From contig DAOUMU010000471.1 of the NCBI GenBank assembly GCA_034409055.1, positions 1 to 20,619 of the forward strand: DNA of 20,619 nt, in the 5' to 3' direction. Under the pieces are notes generated by a model. It did no database searches. It was not told the origin of the DNA and saw only the letters and a list, made by a program, of their open reading frames with translations. Position numbers and translations under genes: made by a program. This document shows, piece after piece, positions 1-6,070 of this stretch (its first letter is position 1; each line of letters opens with the position of its first letter). Origin of the DNA: DAOUMU01 sp034409055 (GTDB taxonomy: Bacteria > Chloroflexota > Anaerolineae > 4572-78 > J111).

Positions 1-28
1 CCACGGGTGTATAACGTAATCTGAGCAT
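1..28 (-). CDS. 5' end of a leftward gene cut by the window edge
   Basis: On the minus strand an ATG (complement of 26-28) is preceded by a strong Shine-Dalgarno sequence, GGAGGT (complement of 33-38), four bases upstream. The reading frame stays open to the window edge and gives MLRLRYTPV. Only nine codons are visible, so nothing can be said about function. The RBS plus the promoter-like and dyad elements just upstream make a real start likely. Confidence 0.5.
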
Positions 29-62
29 TTTGACCTCCAGATGTGTAAGTTTTTACACCACA

Positions 63-92
63 ACTATATCACCTCTGGTGATTCAGGTCTAA
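63..92 (-). promoter_or_regulatory. Promoter with a dyad in its spacer, for the left-edge gene
   Basis: On the minus strand there is a -35-like TTAGAC (complement of 87-92), an 18-base spacer, and a -10-like TATAGT (complement of 63-68). The spacer contains the perfect dyad ATCACC-tct-GGTGAT (68-82). A dyad between the -35 and -10 boxes is a usual place for a repressor or a MerR-type activator operator; which protein binds cannot be told. A second dyad, GTGTAA-gttt-TTACAC (43-58), lies just downstream in the presumed 5' leader. Confidence 0.4.
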
Positions 93-151
93 CCCGGATT
101 AGGGGTTTCCTGACAGAAACTAGATAGGGTTGCAAGGGAATAAAATCTCTG

Positions 152-171
152 ATAGTGACAAATGTCACTAT
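152..171. promoter_or_regulatory. Perfect 9+2+9 dyad, possible operator
   Basis: ATAGTGACA-AA-TGTCACTAT is a perfect inverted repeat with a two-base centre. Its size and symmetry fit a dimeric regulator site. It lies upstream of the leftward gene starting at 28 and downstream of the gene ending at 290. The cognate protein is unknown. Confidence 0.4.
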
Positions 172-193
172 ATAAGTTTCCGAGGCAAGAGCG

Positions 194-214
194 TCCCCAA
201 ATAGAGTTTGGGGA
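194..214. terminator. Short stem-loop
   Basis: TCCCCAAA-tagag-TTTGGGGA forms an 8-bp stem with a five-base loop, just beyond the larger hairpin at 222-265. There is no long T-run, so it is probably an accessory stem of a termination region for the leftward gene ending at 290. Confidence 0.35.
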
Positions 215-221
215 TGAGGTC

Positions 222-265
222 AAACCAAGCCCCCTAACTCAATCTTGAGTTAGGGGACTTGGTTT
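222..265. terminator. Long hairpin downstream of the LysM/Asp-box gene
   Basis: Left arm 222-242 pairs with right arm 245-265, broken by a single mismatch (C230/A257): AAACCAAG / CTTGGTTT outside and CCCCTAACTCAA / TTGAGTTAGGGG inside. It begins about 25 bases past the stop codon of the leftward gene. The T-run is better on the plus side (GGTTTTAT) than on the minus side, so it may end transcription in both directions or act as an mRNA 3'-end stabiliser. Confidence 0.5.
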
Positions 266-289
266 TATAGACTATCAATCAACAACACA

Positions 290-2956
290 TCAGTTATTTT
301 TGCGAATAATTGGTAAGAAGCTGCTATTTGTGTTGGTACTAATACCACCCGGTGAGGCTCTGAAGATGCCCCGTCCGTGGGTAGCGGCCATCAGATTATT
401 CCCCATCCAGAATAGTTCATCAACCGGGGTGTTGGTAGGGCCGTCCTGGGGTACGGTCCAGCTTGCTCCCCTATCTTCGCTGGCAAAAACGCCCATTTCT
501 GTGCCGGCGTAGATCCAGGTGGTGGTAATGGGATGGACCGCCACGCTACGGACAGGAATGTCGGGTAAGCCGGTCGCACCGGTGCCGGTGGCGTCAGCCC
601 AGTTCAAGCCACCATCCAGCGTGCGATAGATGTTGTCGGGACTGAAGCCGCCAAAGGTAACGTAAACAATATTGGAGTCCTTGGGATCAATGGTGATCCG
701 GGTTACGTAGCGATCGGGGAGATTGGGTGTATTTTCATCCACCCGGTTCCAGTTATTGCCCCCGTCGATTGTTTTATACACGTGGCCCGAATCATCCGTC
801 TCATTGGCATGCCCCACCCAGATGATGTTAGGGTTACCCGGAGCCACGGCAATGGCGCTGATTTTTTCACTATTGGGCGTGGGAGCTTTAATGGCCGACC
901 AACTGATGTTATCCTGATCGGGCGTATTGACATTGGTACTTCGCCACAGGCTGAGGCCGCCTCCCAGCATCGTACTGCGATTATTGGGATCAAGGATAAA
1001 GGGGGCAATGAAGAGGGCTCCATTTTGAGATCGCGAGTCGGTGATTTGGTTACCATTGGCCGGTTTATCAATACTAATCTCCGAGTTTGGTTCCCCGCCA
1101 TTGGTGCTGCGCCGGATTTCCAGGTAGATATACTCACCATAGACCACGTTAGCGTCTATTGGATCGACGGCGGCAAACCCCCCATCACCGCCGCCCCACT
1201 CATTCCAGGTTTCCGTATTACCGCTATAACGCAAATCGCCGTTATCTTGCGTCCCGCCCACAATACGCCCGCTGCCGGCGTGGCCGGCGGCTCCGTAAAA
1301 TTGGGTGATACCCAGGTTGTTGTTTAACTCTTGCCAGCCAGTTTCTTCCGCCACCGTAGAGACGTCGTTGGCGCGATGGATGCCGCCGTCGTTGGTAAAG
1401 TGGACGATTTTATTGGCGTTATTGTCAAAATTAGGATGTTCAAGAATGTAGTGATGGTCGGCGTGGGCCGAAGAGGCACTCTGCCAGCGGCTGATTTTGG
1501 TCAGCGTGGCCCCACCATTGGTACTGCGCCACAAATCTATACCGCCCACAATCACAAAGTTAGCATCCTGGGGGTTGACCCAGACAATGTTGTCATAGTC
1601 GCCCTGCTCACCCAGAAAGTTGTCGCCCGTGTTGACCCGGGTATAGTTTTGGCCGCCATCGGCGCTCTTCCAGACTTCTCCCTGATTCTGGTTGACCGAA
1701 GCGTAGACAATATTGGTATTGTTGGGAGCGTAGGCGACCTCTACCCGACCAGCTATCCCTGGCGCATTGAAGACGGCATTCTGCCAGGTTTGACCGCCAT
1801 TGGTTGAATACCAGGCCTGGCCCGTTCCACCGGCAATGGCATTATTGGCATCGTTCGGATCAAAATTTAGATCAGAGACAGTCTGGCCAACAAGGACCTG
1901 ATTCCAGCTTGTGCCCGCGTCCGTGCTTCTGAAGATGCCCGTATCCGTGGCCGCCAGCAGAGTTTGACTGTCGGCGATGGCCAACCGGTTGACATACTGC
2001 CAATCGTTCGTGGCGGTTGAGGGTAATTGAGCCCAGGTATTCCCCCCATCGGTAGTCTTAAATACGCCGGCCCCACGCCGTTCACCGCCCAGACCCTGAC
2101 CCTCGCCCGTACCGGCGTAGATCGTATTGGGGTCGTTGGGGTCCATCACCAGGCTGGAGATGGCCATATTCCCCAGAAAATCGGTCTGGATCTGCCAGGA
2201 AGCGCCCCCATCGGTTGTCTTCCAGATTCCTCCTGATACACTGCCAAGCCACATCGTGTTGGGCTGGTTCGGGTGAATCGCCAGGGCCCGGGCCCGACCC
2301 CCAATATTACCCGGTCCCAGCCAGGTCCATGACCCTACCCCGTTGAGACCAGCGCCCGCAGTACCGATCACTTGCTGCATGCGCTCAATCTGTTGGGCCC
2401 CCTTCAGCAGGCCGTCGGGAGGAATATAACCATTTTCATCTTGTTGCTGCAAACGTCTTAAGGCGGCTGCTTCACTGGGAAAGGTAGGGGAATGTAACAC
2501 CTTGGGATTGTAGGCTTTTTTGATAGCCCGGGCCAGCTTCTCATCGGCAAACTGGCAAATCTCTTTAAGCGTCAGTCCCCGGACCGTCTGTAAGCGCTCC
2601 ATATCCTCCAGCGTAAGCCCCCGGTGAGCAGCCAACTCGGCCCGGGTCATTCGTTGGCCGGCGCAATTAACGCTGATCTTATCCTCCAGGGCAGGCACCA
2701 CAAAAACCTGGCCCGGTTCAATCAGGTCCGGGTCCGGCCCAATCAAGGCCGTGTTCGCCGCATAGAGGGCTGGCCATTGGATTAGATCTCCGTACTGTTC
2801 CAGGGCAATTTTTGAAAGCGAGTCGCCTGCCTTGACCGTATAAGTTGGGACCGGAGCATCCCCATCATCCGGTTCCTGGGCCAGAACATTGCCTCCAACC
2901 AGCATGAGCAAAGGGACAATCAATAACAAGCTAAAAACATGTAGTAAACGTTTCAT
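290..2956 (-). CDS. Secreted LysM and Asp-box (BNR/sortilin-like) propeller protein
   Basis: This 888-residue exported protein has a signal peptide at about 1-26 (MKRLL start, hydrophobic core, cut near VLA|QEP). A LysM domain at about 38-88 (YTVKAGDSLSKIA ... GQVFVVP) would bind peptidoglycan or related glycans. A helical linker rich in charged residues follows (about 95-200). From about 208 the protein carries repeated Asp-boxes, about ten in all, such as KTTDGGASW, RSTDAGTSW, KTIDGGNNW and RTLDGGLNW. These mark a BNR/VPS10-like beta-propeller region, an extracellular fold often used in binding or carbohydrate-active proteins. No catalytic set could be assigned. The C-terminus is SSFLPIIRKNN, a hydrophobic tail resembling that of the beta-helix protein at 16798-19749. 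The start is fixed by AAGGAGA (complement of 2961-2967) and the signal peptide. It is divergent from the BTAD regulator; a regulatory link is possible but unproven. Confidence 0.85.
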   Translation of the reverse strand: MKRLLHVFSLLLIVPLLMLVGGNVLAQEPDDGDAPVPTYTVKAGDSLSKIALEQYGDLIQWPALYAANTALIGPDPDLIEPGQVFVVPALEDKISVNCAGQRMTRAELAAHRGLTLEDMERLQTVRGLTLKEICQFADEKLARAIKKAYNPKVLHSPTFPSEAAALRRLQQQDENGYIPPDGLLKGAQQIERMQQVIGTAGAGLNGVGSWTWLGPGNIGGRARALAIHPNQPNTMWLGSVSGGIWKTTDGGASWQIQTDFLGNMAISSLVMDPNDPNTIYAGTGEGQGLGGERRGAGVFKTTDGGNTWAQLPSTATNDWQYVNRLAIADSQTLLAATDTGIFRSTDAGTSWNQVLVGQTVSDLNFDPNDANNAIAGGTGQAWYSTNGGQTWQNAVFNAPGIAGRVEVAYAPNNTNIVYASVNQNQGEVWKSADGGQNYTRVNTGDNFLGEQGDYDNIVWVNPQDANFVIVGGIDLWRSTNGGATLTKISRWQSASSAHADHHYILEHPNFDNNANKIVHFTNDGGIHRANDVSTVAEETGWQELNNNLGITQFYGAAGHAGSGRIVGGTQDNGDLRYSGNTETWNEWGGGDGGFAAVDPIDANVVYGEYIYLEIRRSTNGGEPNSEISIDKPANGNQITDSRSQNGALFIAPFILDPNNRSTMLGGGLSLWRSTNVNTPDQDNISWSAIKAPTPNSEKISAIAVAPGNPNIIWVGHANETDDSGHVYKTIDGGNNWNRVDENTPNLPDRYVTRITIDPKDSNIVYVTFGGFSPDNIYRTLDGGLNWADATGTGATGLPDIPVRSVAVHPITTTWIYAGTEMGVFASEDRGASWTVPQDGPTNTPVDELFWMGNNLMAATHGRGIFRASPGGISTNTNSSFLPIIRKNN

Positions 2957-3243
2957 TTTATCTCCTTTATGTAAATATAGTTATTGACTCAGAAGCGAAA
3001 ACGCAGGCAAGCGTTCAAAGGGATATCAGAAATTCGGCTTTTTAGGCTCAAAGCCGGTCCGTGACCGGCGTTTTGATCCCAAAAGTACGAAGACCTGTGC
3101 AGCTCTGCTGCCTCCCCCTGGGACGGACCTGGCTAGAGCAAAACTTGATAGCATTGGGCTTTAGCCGGTGAAAACAGGTGCTGACCGGCCAACCCACAGA
3201 GGCTTGGCCCAGCCTCGACTCCGCTGGACAGTTGATCCAATGC
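2957..3243 (-). promoter_or_regulatory. Structured leader region upstream of the LysM/Asp-box gene
   Basis: No gene is seen in this stretch, but it is full of stems. GCATTGG (3151-3157) pairs with CCAATGC (3237-3243) and encloses two hairpins: AGCCGGT/ACCGGC (3163-3169 with 3184-3189) and GAGGCT/AGCCTC (3199-3204 with 3211-3216). That gives a three-way-junction-like fold. Nearer the gene are GCCGGTC-cgt-GACCGGC (3053-3069) and an AACGC/GCGTT hairpin near 3000-3014. It could be a cis-acting leader RNA for the leftward gene. It matches no riboswitch class I can recognise. Confidence 0.35.
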
Positions 3244-3245
3244 TT

Positions 3246-3275
3246 ATTTAATTTTTACTTGAGTGGAGTTCGCAA
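3246..3275 (-). promoter_or_regulatory. Candidate promoter for the leftward LysM/Asp-box gene
   Basis: On the minus strand TTGCGA (complement of 3270-3275), an 18-base spacer and TTAAAT (complement of 3246-3251) resemble a sigma-70-type promoter. It would give a 5' leader of roughly 280 bases. The predicted start (about 3239) falls inside the 3237-3243 arm of the enclosing stem, so either the start or the stem may be slightly off. Confidence 0.35.
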
Positions 3276-3283
3276 TCTGGTCA

Positions 3284-3311
3284 TTTTGAGGTACACTTAA
3301 AGGTATATAAT
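3284..3311 (+). promoter_or_regulatory. Candidate promoter for the BTAD regulator with a dyad over the -10 box
   Basis: TTTTGA (3284-3289), a 16-base spacer and a perfect TATAAT (3306-3311) precede the BTAD gene. The -10 box lies within the dyad GGTAT-N6-ATACC (3302-3317), as expected for an operator that blocks polymerase. Confidence 0.45.
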
Positions 3312-3327
3312 AATACCGTTTGTAAAA

Positions 3328-3379
3328 CGTTTGTGATTTGGGGCTTTTCTCAAAAAATTCAGCGGAAAAATCACAAACG
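3328..3379. repeat. 12-bp inverted repeat in front of the BTAD regulator
   Basis: CGTTTGTGATTT (3328-3339) and AAATCACAAACG (3368-3379) are exact inverse copies with a 28-base spacer. They lie between the promoter and the ATG at 3413. They could be a two-site operator, perhaps for autoregulation, or a leader stem. The presence of this structure argues against translation starting at the upstream TTG (3338), which lies inside the left arm. Confidence 0.5.
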
Positions 3380-3412
3380 CTTCGGTCTGTGAGCAAATCC
3401 TCCCAACCAAAA

Positions 3413-5635
3413 ATGAACATTCATTTACGCCTCTTGGGCACGGTACAGATAGAACAAGAGGGACAGGTCGTTCGTAAGCTGGGTTCAAAAAAAAGCCTGG
3501 CCCTGCTCGGCTATCTGGTCAGCCAAAAGCAAGCCGTCAGCCGCAGTACCCTGGCCGGTCTGTTATGGGTTGACAAAGCTGTGGCTGACGGGCGGCGAGA
3601 TGTGCGCTGGGCATTGAACAATCTTTCAAAGCTCCTGCCGGGCTGCTTTGACACCACACCCAGTACCATTCGTTTTGTTCAGAGCGAGACCACCTGGGTA
3701 GACACGACCGCTTTTGAGGCCTTGATAGCTCGGGGAGAGGTGGACTCGCTGGCCGAAGCAGTGACCCTCTACCGGGGCGAGTTCATGGCCGGTTTAGACC
3801 TGGACGACTGCCCGGAGTTTGAAATTTGGTTGGTGCAGGTCCGCGAGACATGGCAGCAGCGGGTTATTCAGGCCCTGGAAAAGCTGATTGACCACCACAC
3901 CCAGGCCGGGCGTTATCCCCAGGCCCAACAGTTCGTGGCTCGCCTGCTCGACTTAATCCCCTGGCGAGAAGAAGCCCACCGCCACATGATGTGGCTGCTG
4001 ACCATCAGCGGCCGGCGCAGCGCGGCCCTGGCCCAGTACCAAACCTGCCGTCGGATACTGGCCGAGGCGTTGGAGGTGGAGCCCTCGTCGGAAACAGTCG
4101 CCCTGTACGAACAAATAAAAACCGGGGCATTGAGCCAGGTGGCAGGCAAGCAGGAGTGCAGCGAGACCCCCCTGCCTCCTTTTGTAGCCCGTGAGCGTGA
4201 GCTGGCCCAATTGGGCAAGTATCTTGATGTGGCCTTAGCCGGCCGGGGACAGGTGGTCTTTGTGACCGGTGAAGCCGGCAGCGGTACGACCACCCTGATG
4301 CATGAATTCGCTCGACGGGCCCAGGAAAAGGTCGGTAATCTGATCGTGGCCAGCGCGAATTGCAACGACTTGACCGGCCTTGGCGACCCGTATCTACCCT
4401 TCCGCGAGATACTAAGCCAGCTTACGGGTCATGTGGAATTTGGCTGGGCCGGAGGAAGCCTGACCCGGACAAACACCAACCGCTTACGAGCCTTAGCCCC
4501 GGTCTCGATACGGGCACTCGTAGACCTGGGACCAAAATTGATTGATAGCTTCATCTCTGGGGCGGCCCTGGTGTCACAGGCAACGGCCTTGGCCCCGGCC
4601 GGCGCAGGTTGGCTGGATCGGCTGAAGAAAGTGGTGGCCCGCCAGGCGGAGCGAGCTGACGATAGCAGCCCGAGGCCGAATCGGATCTTTGCCCAGTACA
4701 CCCAGGTGCTCCAGACCGTGGCCCGTCAGCAGCCCTTGCTGCTGCTCCTGGACGACCTGCATTGGGCCGATCTCTCTTCCATCAACCTGTTATTCCACCT
4801 GGGCCGCCGGGTTGAAGCGAGCCCCATTTTGCTGGTTGGGTCTTACCGGCCAGACGAGATAACCCAGGAGGAGGGGGATGGTCAGCCGCATCCGCTCCAA
4901 AGCGTACTGAGTGAATTTAAGCGGCGTTTCGGAGAGGCCTGGATAGACCTGGACCAGGCCAGTCAGGAGCGGAGCCGGGATTTTGTCGATACGCTACTGG
5001 AGACCGAACCCAACCGGCTGGGGGAGTATTTCCGCCAGGAATTGGCCCGGCATACCGGAGGCAACCCTTTGTTTATCACCGAACTACTTCGGGACATGCA
5101 GGAGCGGGGTATCCTGGTACGAACAGGGCAGGGCCAATGGGTCCAGGCGCAGGCCATAACCTGGAATGGCTTGCCCAGCCGGGTAGAAGGGGTAATCGAG
5201 AAGCGCCTTGGACGGCTGGAGGCGAAGCTGCGGCAGATCCTGATTGTGGCTTGTGTGGAGGGGGCGGAGTTTACGGCGGAGGTGGTGGCCCGGGTGCAGG
5301 GGGTTGACGAGTTGGCCATGATCCAAGCCTTGAGTAGCGAGTTAGACAAACGGCATGGTCTGATCGTGAGCCAAGGCAGCCAACGGTTGGCCTCTGGCGG
5401 GCAACGTTTATCCCGGTACCGGTTTCGGCACAACCTGTTCCAGCAATATTTGTATCACAGTTTGGATGCAGCGGAGCGGGTCTACCTCCACGAGGCGGTC
5501 GGAAACACTTTGGAGGCATTGTACGGAGAGCAGGTACAGCAAGTTGCGACGGTGTTGGCCTGCCACTTCCAGGCGGCGGGGTTGATGGACAGGGCCGTTG
5601 GTTATCTGCTTCAGGCGGGGCATAAAGTCCTCTGA
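3413..5635 (+). CDS. BTAD-type (SARP-like) transcriptional regulator with a degenerate, truncated AAA/STAND region
   Basis: This is a predicted cytoplasmic regulator of 740 residues from ATG 3413. Residues 1 to about 95 form the winged-helix DNA-binding domain (MNIHLRLLGTVQI, SRSTLAGLLW). About 100-245 is the helical BTAD domain, ending EALEVEPSSETVALYEQI. The next region is AAA_16-like (PPFVARERELAQL). Its Walker A reads GEAGSGTTTL, with Thr292 where lysine is expected; Walker B is LLLLLDDLHWAD (Asp447). Family members usually continue into TPR-type repeats after this region. Here the protein stops at AVGYLLQAGHKVL, where those repeats would begin. ATG 3413 was chosen because the conserved domain begins there; there is no clear Shine-Dalgarno sequence, and an in-frame TTG at 3338 would only add an uncharacteristic stretch. 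The regulator may control the divergent secreted protein or itself. Nucleotide hydrolysis is doubtful. Confidence 0.8.
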   Translation: MNIHLRLLGTVQIEQEGQVVRKLGSKKSLALLGYLVSQKQAVSRSTLAGLLWVDKAVADGRRDVRWALNNLSKLLPGCFDTTPSTIRFVQSETTWVDTTAFEALIARGEVDSLAEAVTLYRGEFMAGLDLDDCPEFEIWLVQVRETWQQRVIQALEKLIDHHTQAGRYPQAQQFVARLLDLIPWREEAHRHMMWLLTISGRRSAALAQYQTCRRILAEALEVEPSSETVALYEQIKTGALSQVAGKQECSETPLPPFVARERELAQLGKYLDVALAGRGQVVFVTGEAGSGTTTLMHEFARRAQEKVGNLIVASANCNDLTGLGDPYLPFREILSQLTGHVEFGWAGGSLTRTNTNRLRALAPVSIRALVDLGPKLIDSFISGAALVSQATALAPAGAGWLDRLKKVVARQAERADDSSPRPNRIFAQYTQVLQTVARQQPLLLLLDDLHWADLSSINLLFHLGRRVEASPILLVGSYRPDEITQEEGDGQPHPLQSVLSEFKRRFGEAWIDLDQASQERSRDFVDTLLETEPNRLGEYFRQELARHTGGNPLFITELLRDMQERGILVRTGQGQWVQAQAITWNGLPSRVEGVIEKRLGRLEAKLRQILIVACVEGAEFTAEVVARVQGVDELAMIQALSSELDKRHGLIVSQGSQRLASGGQRLSRYRFRHNLFQQYLYHSLDAAERVYLHEAVGNTLEALYGEQVQQVATVLACHFQAAGLMDRAVGYLLQAGHKVL

Positions 5636-5651
5636 TCAACCAAAATAACTA

Positions 5652-5680
5652 TCGACATATTTTGGAAAGTGTGGTATAAT
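5652..5680 (+). promoter_or_regulatory. Near-consensus sigma-70-type promoter upstream of leuS
   Basis: TCGACA (5652-5657), a 17-base spacer and a perfect TATAAT (5675-5680). It is the best promoter match I found in the window, and the transcript would start near 5687. It lies only 16 bases past the BTAD stop codon and about 390 bases before leuS. Confidence 0.6.
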
Positions 5681-5686
5681 CTTCCA

Positions 5687-5948
5687 TCATACCATTATTT
5701 GCGCTTCAAGCATTAGCCAGTACAATCGGAGCCGGTAACGTGTCGAGCGAACAAGCCAACACTTTGACCTTAAGTCAAAACAAACAAGCCCTACGCTATG
5801 CGCGTGTGGATCGGCTTATGTTGCTCCCCGATCTTGACGGGAACCTTAGCAGCTCAATACCACCATCCCGACGGCTCCCCCCTTGGGGGGATAAGTGCTG
5901 AAGTTTGTCGAAACACACCAAAGCCGGTCGGGAGACCGGCTTTTTTAT
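5687..5948 (+). ncRNA. Candidate structured RNA: leuS leader/attenuator or independent small RNA
   Basis: This stretch of about 260 bases is bounded by a near-consensus promoter and a perfect intrinsic terminator. It has no convincing reading frame. Possible pairings include GTGGAT with ATaCCAC enclosing GTTGCT/AGCAGC and a CCCG-N7-CGGG hairpin (roughly 5805-5865), and CCCCCC-tt-GGGGGG just before the terminator. Its place ahead of leuS suggests transcription attenuation, but the T-box core (AGGGTGG...TGGNACC) is absent. The long irregular hairpin also leaves open a free-standing regulatory RNA. I recognise no known family. Confidence 0.4.
5920..5948 (+). terminator. Perfect intrinsic terminator ahead of leuS
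   Basis: AAGCCGGTC-ggga-GACCGGCTT (5921-5942) is a 9-bp perfect stem, extended by A5920/T5943, followed by the T-run TTTTTTATT. It is rho-independent in form on the plus strand and lies about 120 bases before leuS. It ends either the BTAD transcript and the upstream RNA, or a conditional leader. Confidence 0.75.
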
Positions 5949-5952
5949 TGGA

Positions 5953-5978
5953 GTGGTCCACAGAGACCACAGATTTTT
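5953..5978 (+). terminator. Second, weaker hairpin with a T-run
   Basis: GTGGTC-cacaga-GACCAC (5953-5970) is followed by AGATTTTT. It lies directly after the stronger terminator and could be a back-up terminator or part of the leuS 5' leader. Confidence 0.35.
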
Positions 5979-6070
5979 ACAGATATTTTTATGGTGGATA
6001 AAACAATCCGTGAACTTTTTGAGAGTCAAATGTGATCTAGTGAAATGAGATCTATGATGGAGAAACCAGC

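Noticed and set aside
2990..3240. Cyclic-di-GMP or cobalamin riboswitch
   Set aside because: The region is well folded and has an AAAGCCGG-type stretch, but the ordered consensus blocks of these riboswitch classes are missing on both strands.
3332..3375. CRP/FNR-type site (TGTGA...TCACA)
   Set aside because: The half-sites are present but separated by 34 bases instead of the usual 6; they belong to the longer 12-bp inverted repeat.
3338..3412. Upstream TTG start for the BTAD regulator
   Set aside because: It would add 25 residues without family likeness, lies within an inverted-repeat arm and has no Shine-Dalgarno sequence. ATG 3413 starts exactly at the conserved domain.
5687..5948. tmRNA, RNase P RNA or SRP RNA
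   Set aside because: None of the conserved cores of these RNAs can be found (tmRNA 3' CCA end, RNase P GAGGAAAGTCC, SRP GGAAG loop).
5687..6070. T-box riboswitch ahead of leuS
   Set aside because: Position and terminator fit, but the conserved AGGGTGG/TGGNACC core is not present on the plus strand.
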